Assembly: GCA_003290165.1 (NCBI GenBank)
Contig: QNQO01000201.1
Coordinates: 372,001-436,000, forward strand
DNA from: Berberis thunbergii
Lineage: Eukaryota; Streptophyta; Magnoliopsida; Ranunculales; Berberidaceae
DNA length: 64,000 nt
Direction: 5' to 3'
Part shown: positions 34,908-46,592 of the stretch, piece after piece
How positions within the stretch are numbered: the stretch's first letter is position 1
Layout: each line of letters begins with the position of its first letter
Notes under the pieces: generated by a model
Told to the model about the DNA's origin: nothing
The model's input: only the letters and a program-made list of their open reading frames with translations
Databases searched by the model: none
Program-made: the position numbers and the translations under genes

Positions 34908-37367
34908 ATGAGGCGTCTAACTCAAAGAGGACAGTTGCATTCTCGAAAAGCAACCTTATCACAACATGCTTCTACGTCACAAGCTATATCAAGTCAGGAA
35001 AGGTCAGAGCATGTGTCTCAACTATCTCAAACAGATACTGTAGTCCCTGAGACTATGGCTCCCTCTATTGCTGGCGAGGGACAGTCGCTATCTGAAGATC
35101 AACAAGACCTTGCTAACCATGATATGAATGAAATTGAACAACAACTAGAGAGGAGTGCGGATGGACGCCTATCTACAAGGCATAGGGATGAAGCTGTTCG
35201 TATAGGTAATGTTTGCTGACTTATCGCAAGTGTAAAATATTTTTTTTCCACATATGACATAGTTTTGAGGAAATCGATTTTTTTTTAATATTCATGAGAT
35301 ATAGCTTATTTCACTTTGGTGCTATTGGAATTGCAGTAGAACGATATAAGAAACGCAGGGGTATGCATCAATATGATGGCCCAAACCATACAAAATTGAT
35401 GGTGGTGAAATGCAATGCCTTTGGACAGCCTATCGGCAAGGCAGCAGCTAAGTATCCACTGAAATTGGTATAATTGCACGGGATGGAAGTAAGGTGCCTC
35501 TTTCACCTTGCAAATGGCCGAAGATTTCACCAGATGTGAAGGAAACTATTTGGAAGCTAATATCGGTAATAGTCTGGCAAGTTTAATAATATACGACATA
35601 GCACATTTTCCCAAATCGTATTTCTATATTACTTATCGTAACTTCATAATTATTGGATTCCTACATTTTTGTCACAGGCAAAGTTCTCATTTGAAAACTG
35701 TACGGACAAAACAAAGGTATTTGTCTATTTTGACGAGTGATATTTGTTTCAAATTTGATAATTAGTGTTTTTATATATCGTCATGTGATTATATTATACT
35801 AAAAAAACTTTATTATAAAATTTGACAGAGATGGGTCCAAACAAAAGCTTGCTATAGTTGGAAACAATGGAAACATGATTTGTTCAGGGCATATCATAGG
35901 TATGAGCGACCACTTGAGCAACAATATGAGCACACTGATGATGGGGTGGATAAGGCTCAGTGGCGGATGCTTGTACAGTATTGGAGGAGCGAAAATTTTA
36001 AGGTGTATATGTTAAGTACTGTAGTTTAACTAGTACGATAGTTCATATGATTGAAAGGAATTGTAACTGTGAATTTGTGTTTGTATGCAGAAAGTCAGTG
36101 CACAAAATAAATCAAAATCGCGCCCGATTGAAGATGATTCATCGATGTGGAACCATGTCATTTGCACGTAAATGGGAGGAAGAGGTAGCAATTTTTTCCC
36201 CAATGATTTCTATATATAATGAAGATGATTTCTATATATAATGATCTCTATATATAATGCACAATGATTTCTATTTGCACGTAAATGATTTCCCAATCGA
36301 TGTGGAACCATGTCATTCCCATCGATGTGGAACCATGCCATGCCGCTCATATATTACCCCTTAATGCATGAAGATGTACTAGCTTATGTATATTCTTTTA
36401 ATGTAATTTGTATTATTCCAGAGAGAAAAAAACCCAAATGAACAAGAACCAGATCGTATGCAAATGTTCAAAGCAACTTACACATTATCTGATGGATTAT
36501 TCCCTCAGCCTGAAGCAGCAAGGAGATATGTACGTTATATTCTATGGAATTATATGAATGTACCTAGTTAATGTGTTGTTCAAATGTTGTTAACCATCAT
36601 AAACTGTATTTGATCATTTATGGGTTATGGGTATGCGTATCTGTTTTGATGCAGGAGCAAATGGAACAGCTAACACAGCCAACAGATGGCCGGGAGGGAA
36701 TGAATAGGGAGGAGGCGTTTACAAATGTGATGGGGGGGGGATGGACATGGGAGGGCCAAGATGTATGGGGTTGGCGTCACTCGACAAATGCTCCGCAATG
36801 CAGTGGGGGATGAAGCTAATGCCAAAGTACGTGAACTAGTCGAATCACATGAGCTTACTAAGCAACAGCTGCTTGCAGCTCATGATGCAACTGCACAAGA
36901 GCTCGTAGCTACGAAGGAGAAGCTAGCAGCCACTGAAGCAAAGCTGGAGACAACCAATCGGAAGGTAGACACGTTGACCAATGATATGGAGGCATTCAGA
37001 GCATTCATGTTAAACATGCAACCTCTAATAGGATCCGCGACGCAGCCAAGCGGGGTGAGTAATTAAACTTTAACCACACGCACCTAAATACATGAATAGT
37101 TAAACTTGAACCATAGCTAATTTGAATGCTGAATGCTGCTTGAATGCTAAAGTGATGAAATGCTTGAATGCTGAAATGTATGCTGAATTCTGAATGCTAA
37201 ATCGTATGCTTCAATTGCTCAAATGTATGCTGAATGCTGCTTGAATGCTATTTGTATGCTTGTAAAAGGTTGCTTGGAAAAGTAGTAACAATTTGCTGAA
37301 TGCATAGGTAAATGAACGTGAGAAAGCAGATGGCTCATATCAGGAAGCTAGTGGAGCTCCCTCGTAG
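34908..37367 (+). CDS. TNPA-like transposase-associated protein (Transposase_24, En/Spm family), frameshifted
   Basis: In En/Spm, TNPA binds subterminal repeats and assists the catalytic TNPD. Predicted exons: 34908-35205, 35337-35565, 35829-36002, about 36091-36184, 36422-36529, 36655-37054, 37308-37367. Signature pieces are [24 protein letters not shown] and [13 protein letters not shown], then [29 protein letters not shown] and a C-terminal coiled coil rich in K, E and L ([19 protein letters not shown]). Two breaks are seen: a shift near 35455 and one extra G in a nine-G run at 36732-36740. Near 36170-36340 parts of the fourth exon are duplicated in the following intron. No TNPD lies nearby, so transposition would need help in trans. 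It may be inactive, or the G-run could be an assembly error. Confidence 0.75.
37100..37270 (+). repeat. Short tgaatgct repeats in the last TNPA intron
   Basis: The word gaatgctgaatgct, with variants (gtatgctgaa, cttgaatgct), recurs about ten times. Confidence 0.8.
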
Positions 37368-37620
37368 ACACCCCCAGCTCTTTAAGTCAATTGCTGTTAA
37401 GTCATGGATGGACTGAAATCAATGCATTTATTGACTCTGCAGTCTTCCTTTACTTTGAGACTATTCTATATGTAGGTTTGGGTGCATAAATGTTGTTAGA
37501 CCATGAAAGAATTTCTGATTATGTATGCTATATCCTCAAGCTCTTGTTCCTTTTATGGGATGTGAATGTTTCAAATCAAATAGCAATTCCTTGCTCATAG
37601 ATATTGATGCTTATTGGCAG

Positions 37621-38091
37621 GTAGTGGTAACTATATGGTATCGAGCACCTGAGCTGCTTCTAGGGGCCAAGCACTACACAAGTGCAGTTGGTATCCTCTG
37701 TTAATTTGCAGTTCACGTGTCTCATTTCTCCTTAATTAATTTGTGTGTTGAAATGAATCGAGTTTTTAAAGAAATTGTCTTAAATGTGACTAAATTTTAG
37801 GAAAATGATTACATATCTGATTTTAGGAAAATGATTACATATCTGATTTTTTTTCTTATTCTTCTATAATTTTAGGAGAATGATTACATATCTGATTACA
37901 TTTCTCCTTAATTACTTATTCTTCTATAATTTAGGAAAATGATTACATATCTGATTTTTTTGCTGGTATTGCATGTGTAGACGTTTTGTCCATTCTTATA
38001 TGCTCATAATGTGCTTTGTTGTGTCTGCAGATATGATCCTCGAAAGCGTTTGACAGCAGCACAGGCCTCATACATACATATATACCCAGAG
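37621..38091 (+). pseudogene. CDKE/CDK8-type cyclin-dependent kinase fragment (two exons)
   Basis: CDKE is the kinase of the Mediator kinase module. Exon 37621-37690 reads [20 protein letters not shown] then SAV, the activation-loop end with the APE motif, between intact AG and GT sites. Exon 38031-38091 reads YDPRKRLTAAQA, the end of the kinase domain, then diverges. The exons that should lie between them in the source gene are missing. Plus strand, just after the TNPA-like gene. Confidence 0.85.
37796..37962 (+). repeat. Local repeats of ttaggaaaatgattacatatctgatt
   Basis: Four near-identical copies lie at about 37797, 37824, 37874 and 37932, within the intron of the CDKE fragment, the last two also sharing an upstream ttattcttctataattt word. 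Confidence 0.85.
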
Positions 38092-39257
38092 GTAAATAAT
38101 ATCTGATCTCTTCTATAGTTTCATATAGTTGTTGTATTCTTTGTTTATGTGCATGAATGGATGGACGGATCTGGTGATGTAAATGCTGAATTCGGCTGTA
38201 GTGTTTATCTTATGAACACTAAAAACCATAAAGAGAGGAACCAATTAAACAACATATATTGCTATAATAAATTGGGGTGTAGTTCTCATAGTTTCTTCTT
38301 AGCGCAGCTGTCAGCTCTGTTTTATTATTTTTTTGGTCCATCATTTTCATTTGGGTTGAGTAGAAGAATCTATTGCCGAATTTGACATCTCGGCCTTGTT
38401 TTATTAAGTAGCCAAAGCCAGAGGAGGGCAAAAATGATTGAGTGAGTTTCAGTTTTGAAGATGAAGAGCAAGGTTCAAAGCCAACACCATTATTAGCCAT
38501 ACCCTTACTCATAGGAGGTTCTCTTTTTCATCTTTCAAGTTTCAATACAACATATAATCCTCCATGGGTATTTGTTCCCTTTTAATGTTTTATATCGAAA
38601 AACTTATTTTTCATTCCTCATGAATCAAATCTTAAGCTTTCCATTTTTATACTTTTTTTTTCCATGGAAGAACTATAGAGGTTATATTTCATTCCACATG
38701 AATCAAATTTAAAGTTTTTTGTTGTAGAGGAGGGAAAGAAAATTACAATTACAACCAAACATACTCATAGTTTCTAGGGGATCTGTAATAGAAGTCCCCC
38801 CATTTAAGCCAAAATGTACGGACTTCTTTTTTTGTTTTGGCCAGAGGAATATTGTGGAAAAGTCAATGGATATGAATTGGATCTATGGATTCCATCCTGT
38901 CTAGCATCAGCAAGTTGTTAGATGTGTGGACACACTGATTTTTCGTGGACAGCTTAAAGATTTTTGGTAGTTCTACTTGAAAAATGCTAAATTTTTTTAG
39001 AAAAATCCATCTAGTGAGTCAACAAAGTCGACTACTACATTCCTCACCAGAAGGTTGTGTGGATTTGTACACAGTTAGGTCAAGCTTGACACTGGAGCAT
39101 GACAATCTTGCTCAATGTCAAATGATTGTTATTAATGTGTGCTATTGCGTATTTGTGTGTATATCTGTTTGACTTAACTGGGAATTGTTATTTATTTGCA
39201 CAGATCAAGATCTCTTAGAAAAGAAGAAGTGAAGGTGTAGGAGAGAATCAATAAAAC
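38092..39257. other. Interior of CACTA element 2, nothing recognised
   Basis: AT-rich DNA without a recognisable family. Confidence 0.5.
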
Positions 39258-39685
39258 ATGGGTACTGGAGATGTTAGTGAAGGGGTAGTGAAGAGGAGGG
39301 GATGTTCTTGCAGCAAGGGTGATTTCATACCCGAGGAGTCATTTCAAAGCTGGTGCCTTCCCATAATTCCGGAATTATGGGAAGGCATGGAGTGAGATTG
39401 GGTTAAGGTTGAAGGACAGAGTTCTTACAAGGTCCCTTGATGATACTGAGATTAATGAAGTGAAGGCAAGGAGTCAGCATGAGATGAAGAAGACTCTTAA
39501 TTGGTGGGATCTTATTTGGTTTGGCATTGGTGCTGTCATTGGTGCTGGTATTTTCGCCCTCACCGGTCTTGAAGCAAACACAGATGCTGGTCCTGCTGTT
39601 GTTCTCTCTTATGTTGTCTCCGGTGTGTCGGCCATGCTCTCAGTATTCTGTTACACCGAGTTTAATGTCGAAATCCCTGTTGCAG
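39258..39685 (+). pseudogene. Cationic amino-acid transporter (CAT family) first exon
   Basis: CATs are 14-span plasma-membrane carriers for arginine, lysine and related amino acids. The ATG opens MGTGDVSEGVVKRRGCSC, then SKGDFIPEESFQSW. After a replaced stretch the next frame gives KDRVLTRSLDDTEINEVKAR and membrane helices IWFGIGAVIGAGIFALTGL and VVLSYVVSGVSAMLSVFCY, ending IPVAG at an intact donor (gtaact, 39686). The segment between SFQSW and LKDRV is replaced by a 34-bp palindrome and shifts the frame. Downstream exons are missing. Confidence 0.85.
39354..39387. repeat. Perfect 34-bp palindrome inside the CAT exon
   Basis: Every base pairs across the centre between 39370 and 39371 (centre aattccggaatt). 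It replaces coding sequence expected in the transporter. Confidence 0.95.
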
Positions 39686-39759
39686 GTAACTTTTTGCCAG
39701 TCATTGGAGATTATTATTTTTTCTTTCTAGTTCCCATGATTCCATTGATTCAATACTAG

Positions 39760-40850
39760 TACAACCTTGTTTCGAGAATAGTTACTTCATAGGTATTGCC
39801 TATAGTCCACTTGTTCCGTCTCAGTACATTTCTTCTTCCCCTTGAATGTTGTAACATAGACCATGCCCAATGATATTGCGGTAAAATGCAATCACATTCA
39901 ATGGTTCTCTGGAATCTCGTAGAATTGGAGTTAACATACTCCCAACCTGCTCGTTTTGAGATTCCTCCAACTTCTTTAGGATGTTAGATAGGATCTTTCT
40001 ATCTTGATTACCAATTTTTTTCTCGAAGTATACAATCCCCATTATGATGTCCACCATTGAATTCATCCATTTGTATGAAGGGAAATCAGATAATAGTAGT
40101 GCAATATGAAAATCCAGTTAGTCCTCAGTGAAAGGAATTATTTTCTTGATCCAGCCTTCTTCGCGTGGGCAGTGAATAATCTATTTAGCAAAGGGGGCAA
40201 GCCCTCACTGCACGTCAAACAGGGGACTCTTTCATTAGGAAGATCGAAGAGACCTAAGCACCGCAGATTCCATACACTTGAATGGCTTAGGAAAGCGAGA
40301 CTGTTACCTGCCACCCACTGACCCTAAATAGTAGTTTGGGATGAGATGTAGGAGTCCATCTACCTGAGGCTGCTTCTCGTGAAGCACCAATGGTAGCAGC
40401 AGTAGCAGCTTGAACTAATCCAGAAGGAAGCATTAAGGTACCTCTCTTTGATTTTTTGGGAAAATGTAGAAATGGTTTCCCACCTAACATATGATACCTG
40501 GTACTTCACTTGTCCAACAGGATATGACTACCCAGATACTCCATGGACTAGATATGACACTCGTATCAGATAGTGTATGAGCACCTACTAACAAAAATAA
40601 TACCTTGGTTCTTTATAACTCTTACCTTTGTGGTTTTAATGAAAAATGCTATGAAAATATTTTATAACAACATGTTGGATCTTGATTCATTTCTGGGAAA
40701 TTTGGATTGTCGATTATATCTGTGACAATGTTAGGATACTCGTCTACAATGAATTTTCTTAGATACTATTAATCTTCCTTTCCTGCTGTTTCATCTTCTC
40801 ATTTTTCATTTCACTCTTTTCTGCGTAAATATAAATGTTTTTTGGACTGC
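39760..40850. other. Interior of CACTA element 2, unassigned frames
   Basis: Open frames at 39821-40066 (minus), 40106-40321 (plus) and 40287-40490 (minus) have protein-like composition but no family I recognise. They may be further captured pieces. Confidence 0.3.
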
Positions 40851-40852
40851 AG

Positions 40853-41165
40853 GGAACTGCAAAACAGGATTGGGCAGTCTGTCGCAAAACAGAGTGGGCA
40901 GTCTGTCGCAAAACAGGGGGACGAGCAGCAGCACGGTGGGTGCGCACTGCACTGGGCAGTCTGTCGCAAAACAGAGTGTTCTCTGTTTGGATGGGTGCTG
41001 CGTTTACTGCAGTTCGAAGCTGCGATGACGTTTACTGCTGCTGCGATGACATGGACTGCAGCGTTCTCTGTCTGGCTGAGTGCTGCGTTTGCTGTGTTCT
41101 CTGTCTGGCTGAGTGCTGAGTTTGCTGGATGGGTGCTGCGTTTGCTGCGTGGTTGCGGTTTTTGA
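40853..41165 (+). repeat. TGC-rich block related in style to those in CACTA element 1
   Basis: Three copies of a word close to gggcagtctgtcgcaaaacag lie at 40880-40975. They are followed by tgctgcgtttgctgcg-type sequence. Reading direction relative to the captured genes is the same as in element 1. Confidence 0.7.
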
Positions 41166-41981
41166 GATTCTGCGGCTGCGTGGATGCGGTTATTGTGTGT
41201 ACGTTGGTTGCTTATTCACCCTTGGGTACACTCTGTTTTTGCTCAAGTCCTTGTTTGCTCTCTGCGCGTTTACTTCATTGAAGGATTCTATATCGTTTCG
41301 TATGGGCTCGGGATATATATCTTGAATCTATTGATTGGGTTTCTCTCACCGAAGGTTGAATTTAGGCCTTTCACTTATTTAGGCCTTTCACTTATTTATA
41401 TCTAGAAATGACTAGCTGGTTGGATTTTTATTGCTAATATTTCATTGAAAGAGAAAGAGGATGGGTAGAATGGAAGTGGTCTAAGCCGAGGAGGGATGAT
41501 TTTCTTTCATCTTTTGATGAGAAATTAACATGTACAATCCCTAAAAATAGAATTTAGAGGAAACGTACAAGAAGTGAAGCATTTGAACCCCTTAATCATG
41601 AACATTTGCAAGGTTGTAACTTGTAATGATTGCCTCACTTGGCACCTGGTCGTCTCTAGCATATTTGTCTCAATCATTTTGATATTTTAGGTTATAAATC
41701 CAAGATTCTCATTTGTGTTTATTCAAAGAGATAGATTGAGAGCGATGCAATCTGCAGGAAGGAGAGGTTGTCCCTTGAAAAAGGGATTTTCAAACTTTGA
41801 ATTTCCTACCTTTTATTTGGGTGCTCTGCAGAAACTAACAAAGTGTGATACATCATATGTTAATATGTATTTAAGAATATTTTATCTCTTGAATAGAGTT
41901 TTTGAGTCTTCTCTAAAATTAGGTTGAGATATCTTGAATTTTTTTGTGGACTCACCATTTCTTTCTTTTCAATATTTCTAG
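41166..41981. other. Interior of CACTA element 2, nothing recognised
   Basis: AT-rich intron-like DNA before the PP2C fragment. Confidence 0.45.
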
Positions 41982-42889
41982 GAAGTATTGAGGATCAAAG
42001 CAGAACATGTTGATGATAACCAAGCTATCTTGAATGATAGAGTCAAGGGACAGTTGAAAGTTACAAGAGCTTTTGGTGCCGGATTTCTCAAGAAGGTAAG
42101 ATCGCATTGCTTACCATTTTTCACTTATTTATGTCCAATGCAAATTGTTTTGTTTTAATTGACACCATACATTTGAGATTACTGTTGGCGCTTATATAGA
42201 GTGACATGGAGACTGCTCCACCCCCGACTTGTTATAGGAGTTAGATAAGCAAAGTAACTGACATTAGCAAAATCTCAAAATTATTTTTAATGACATGCAT
42301 ATTTGTGAGACTTGGTATTGAGCGTGGGACAAAAAACATTATGTCTCTCATCGACTGGGACCTCACATGGTATTTTCATGCACTAGCTGGATGAGCAATG
42401 TATCATTTTTTAGTGAAGGATGGGTGGCAGTTTGTACAACCAGTTTATTTAGAGTCATTGTAGAAAGCTGTTTGGTATATTATCGGAGTTCTAGTCAATT
42501 TGGTAGCTTAGAACTTAGTTATGTGGCTGAAAGATATGTGGAAAGCAGCGTCTTTCCTTCCTCACTTTTATCAAATGAATAACCAAATCTTTTGTATTAC
42601 TGCAAATTATGCAATTAAGAAGCAAGTTAAAAGATAATGTTTTGCAAAATTGCCCCCATTATGCTAAACTGATCGAGCTAGTTCCCTTTATTCCTTGTCT
42701 GGATGCAGCCAAGATGCAATGAAGCATTGTTTCAGATGTTTCGGATTAATTATGTGGGTACAGCTGCTTATGTCAGCTGTACACCTTCTGTCATTCACCA
42801 CCTTCAGCAACGAAGAAGTGGTTTCACATGTAGCATGGTTCATGGAAAATGTCCCCGAAGGTGATCCTGCACAGTACCTCATTGCTGGG
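41982..42889 (+). pseudogene. POL/PLL-type protein phosphatase 2C fragment (two exons)
   Basis: POLTERGEIST-like PP2Cs act at the membrane in stem-cell signalling. Exon 41982-42095 reads [20 protein letters not shown] then [18 protein letters not shown], including the family motif V-T-R-A-F-G. Exon 42709-42889 reads NEALFQMFRINYVGTAAYVS, then jumps with a deletion and frame change to NEEVVSHVAWFMENVPEGD and PAQYLIA. The conserved SSDGL stretch between them is deleted. Plus strand, last captured piece in CACTA element 2. Confidence 0.85.
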
Positions 42890-43436
42890 TGAGGTACACA
42901 TCTGTTTTGGATTTTATTTGTGTAAGTTTTTGTTTAGCATATGGTCTTATATAATCAGGGTAGCGATCTGTGGGCTTATTTACTCTGATGATTGTGCAAA
43001 TTGTGATTTTAATGCAGTTCTGGAAGACCAAGCTGATGCAGATCTTAAAGCAATTACTGTGTGCAATTACTGTATGTAAAAATTTTGTTTTATTTCGCAT
43101 AGACGATCACAATTTTGTTTTATGTAGTTATCTCAATTTGAGGTTGACAGTATTTGGGATTGTATTTTTTTGTGATGGACAATTTATTGAGTATATGAAA
43201 ATTAATTTAATTTTGTTCAGGTTTAAGAAGTTTATAATTTGCCAAAAAAAAGTATTTCTATTCGGGACAAATAAAAAGTATATGCCAAATATGTTTATAT
43301 TCCAATTTTGTCTATTTGGGATTGTATTTTATTAAGATGTTTATAATTCAATTTGATGTTTATTGAGTAATATAAAATTAATATAATGACAAAAAAAGTA
43401 TTATAAAATTAATTATAAAATTTTTTTTTTCAATTT
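42890..43436. other. Interior of CACTA element 2, nothing recognised
   Basis: AT-rich; overlapping open frames on both strands look like chance. Confidence 0.5.
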
Positions 43437-43932
43437 TTTTTGTTAGCCACGGCAATCTGGCCGTCCCTAAAGAAATCTAATTCGGGACTTAGCGACGGCA
43501 CGGAGCCGTCGCTAGCTAGCAACGGTAATCTAGACGTCGCTAATGTATTTGAATTTGGAAATTAGTGACGGCAAGAAACCGTCGCTAGCTAGCTACGGTA
43601 AGCTAACCGTCGCTAATATGTATTTGAATTTGGAAAGAATTTGGAAATTAGCGACGGCAATAAACCGTCGCTAGCTAGCAACGGTAAGCTAACCGTCGCT
43701 AATATGTATTTGAATTTGAAAATTAGCGACGGCAGTTTTCAAATTAGTGACGGTTCGTAGCGGTCGCCAATTAGCAACGGCTATTGTACCGTCGCTGATT
43801 CAAATAGCGACGATAATAATTGCTACGGCTTGGCGACGGTTGGTGTGCCGTCGCTGTTTCGATTTAGCTACGGTTTTGGGTCAATTGGCGACGGATTGTA
43901 GCCGTCGCTGATGTCGATTTTTTTTGTAGTGT
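43437..43932. repeat. Right subterminal repeat array of CACTA element 2
   Basis: Units of about 73-86 bp with agcgacggcaataaaccgtcgct and agcaacggtaagctaaccgtcgct palindromes (near 43493, 43564, 43650 and 43724), followed by single palindromes to the end of the element. Confidence 0.9.
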
Positions 43933-43935
43933 GAA

Positions 43936-44764
43936 TGTAGATTGCATAAAAGAAACTCCATTAATTTAAACTGACAGGGAACAGAATGAACAAACTGAAG
44001 TTCATAACAACGAAATTCTAGCAACAATTTATTGAATGGATCCATAACAATGGCTTCCTCCACAACCTTAGTTGGAGGGTTTAGCTAGACATTAAATTCA
44101 TATTCATCTCTTCCAAAATTTATAAAGACTTAGAGATCATGGAAAAGAGCCTGGACTTTGTCTTCTTTCGTCCTCTCTGCAATACAGAAACGCAACAAAC
44201 ATCAGTTGCTCCTTCACACTCTGATTAAGCCCTTGAACAGCCCTTCAAACAGCTTCGATTCAGCACTGAATCAGACCTAAAACAACCTATTCAAGCCCTG
44301 TAACAACACTGAATAAACCCCCTACATCAGCCCTGAAAACCTCCTGATTCATCCCAGTAATGAACCTGAATCAGCCCCCAAAAAGAACCTGAAATCAGAT
44401 CTGAATCAGCCCAGAAAACCTCCTGAATGAAATGAACCTGATTCAGCCTAGAAACGAACCTGAATCAGCTCTGAAATCAGCCCCACCCAACGAACCTGAA
44501 AACCTCTTGATTCAGCCCAGAAACAAACCTGAAATCAGGCCTGAATCAAACCTGAAAACAACTCTGAAATCATACCTGAAATCAATCTGAATCAGCCCCC
44601 AAAACGAACCTGAAACAGTTCCCTGATTCAGCCCAGAAACGAACCTGAATCCACTATCTCTAAACCATTTTCCCCCCAAAACAAACCTGAAACAGCTATT
44701 TGACTTAGCCCAGAAACGAACAAGCATCCGCAACCCCTCCCCCCCCCCTCCATTAGTAGCCTCC
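43936..44764 (-). mobile_element. LTR of LTR-RT2, segment 2 of 3
   Basis: Resumes after CACTA element 2 and runs to the left LTR of LTR-RT1. It shares a segment with the LTRs of LTR-RT1 (ggagggtttagctagac here against ggagtttagctagac there), in the same relative position. The end of the segment is a minisatellite listed separately. Confidence 0.55.
44215..44735. repeat. Minisatellite of cagaaacgaacctgaatcagc units
   Basis: Degenerate units of about 20-45 bp with the words cctgaatcagcc, gaaacgaacctga and ctgaaatcag, followed by a C-run. Open frames here (rich in G, F and S) are repeat by-products. Confidence 0.8.
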
Positions 44765-46576
44765 CAATGCGCTATTTTAGTAGCACAAAACTTAATACCC
44801 TGCTTTGTGATTGTAGTATAGAATAAGTAGGGATCGTTCTAGACCGGAGATTAGAGGACCTGTCAATTAACACTAATAATAACTAAACGACAACTAACAA
44901 CCTAATTAATTAAATAAAAGGGAATTGGAAATAACTACGAAAATCCAATTAAAAGTAAATCCAACTATAATAATACTTAAAAGATAACTAAAAGTTATTT
45001 TAGTTATTTTCATACTTTTATTATCATACTTTTATACTTTTATTAATTAATTAAAGGGAATTGGATTTTCTAAAAGTAACTAATTAATTAATTAAAGTAT
45101 GAAAATAACTACGAAAATTACTATAAAGATAATAAAAGTAAAAGGGATGGAAAAGATGAGAAATTGGCTAAGGATTTATCTCCACACACCAAACATACGC
45201 TTATAAATCAATCTTCAATAATCACTTGCTAACTCGTGAAAGACAATGCTCAAGACTAACTGTGACCGCACTACATTAATCTTATTATTTTTCCAAGTTC
45301 ATTGAATTAAACTAAGCGTCACTTTCAAACTATTCTTGTCATGCTATCTAAACAGAAATTGCAAGTTAAATAACAATTTAAGATCATTAAGTTTTGTGAA
45401 AAATATGAACACTAACTAGGCAATTACAAGTATGATCAGCATCTTGTTCTTGCCTAGGTTTTTACTTTACCTTACCAACGTTCCTTGGTATTTACTACAT
45501 GTGAATACATGATTATAACAATTAGGTGAAACTCTCCTATACTCTAGCCGCAGATCCTAGCATGCTTTTAAGTTGGCCACCTTAACAAACATACAAAGAA
45601 AAGTTATCTATAAAGCAGTAAAGCAAAATACAATCACTAATAGCAAGGAAGATTAAATTCAATTAATTTATAAAGCACATGTTTGTGGCTTCGAATCCAC
45701 CCCTAACTAAAAGGAGTTTAGCTAGACGTATTAATTATGTTCAAATAGCAATACATAATTAATATCAAACTAAAAATAAGAGAAAGAAATTAGAAAGAAC
45801 GCTGTTGCCTGTGCGTGGTGGTACTAAGTTGAAACTGGGGTGCAAATAGCATGATATCTCTTCCTTCACCTTCCTCACGCGATTTGCTCCTTCTCGATCT
45901 GCTTCACTTCAACTCCCGATCTCTTTAGCTCCTTGTGCGACTGTTCTAGTGAGAGGAGGTTGCGAGGGATAAGGCGACGGTGGTCGGTGTTTGTGTGGCT
46001 GGAAGAGATTGGATAATCAGGTGAGAAAGGGATGAGGCGAGAGGATGGAAGAAGGGACTGTGGTTATGTGGAGGAGGAGATGAACAGAGGCCTACGGTGG
46101 TGGTCTGTGACAGTGATGAGAGGACGATGAAGGTGGGTGGCTCTGGTTGCAAGCGTGGATGATGATGAAGAGAAGTCTGCGATGGTGATGAGAGGACGAT
46201 GAAGGGTCGATCGATGGTTGATGATGGGTGTTGGCGAGGATGTTGTGGGTTTGTTGTGGAGGCTGTGGATGGATGTAACGAGGGTTAGGGTTTGTTGTGG
46301 AGGTTGTGGATGGATGATCTCTCAAAGTCAGGTATCGTTCCCTTTTATTCTTGTTTTCTTCTTTCTGTGGTTTCCTTGTTGGTGTGGTTTCCTTGCTTGT
46401 GTGATTTCCTTGTGCAATTAGTATTCCTAAATTGCCAATTTGTTTCTATTTTAAAACATTGTAATTGAAAACCTACACAAACATGAAAATAACAATTAGT
46501 ACCATAATTAACAAGTAATAGCTAAAAATATATATAGAAATATGGTACTAAAAATAGCCTAATTATGCCCCTATCA
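44765..46576 (-). repeat. 3' LTR of LTR-RT1 (1,812 bp)
   Basis: Matches the LTR at 61176-62881 over nearly its whole length. It has an extra segment of about 180 bp near 44930-45110 with repeated and inverted att/aat words, and lacks part of the guanine-rich segment of the other copy. The outer dinucleotide has changed (ca where the other LTR has tg). Confidence 0.9.
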
Positions 46577-46592
46577 AATTCCCCCACACTTA
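46577..46592 (-). other. Polypurine tract of LTR-RT1
   Basis: Minus strand reads aagtgtgggggaatt directly before the LTR start TGATAGGGG, the plus-strand priming site of the element. Confidence 0.85.

Larger units (their letters stand above)
29640..43932. mobile_element. Pack-CACTA element 2, 14.29 kb, with a TNPA-like gene
   Basis: Begins CACTACAAAAAAAAG and ends ttttttttgtagtg, giving terminal inverted repeats of 14 bp, flanked by the 3-bp duplication TGA (29637-29639 and 43933-43935). Both ends carry agcgacggnnnnccgtcgct palindromes. It holds a TNPA-like gene (34908-37367) but no TNP2/TNPD catalytic transposase that I can see. Fragments of fimbrin, CDKE, a cationic amino-acid transporter and a PP2C are all on the plus strand. 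Confidence 0.92.

Noticed and set aside
40106..40490. Possible organelle-derived reading frames
   Set aside because: The peptide style is suggestive, but I could not match it to a known mitochondrial or plastid gene.
45946..46421. Proline-rich proteins in the LTRs (also 62100-62722)
   Set aside because: They follow the GGATG-rich minisatellite of the LTR, differ between the LTRs and have no family.
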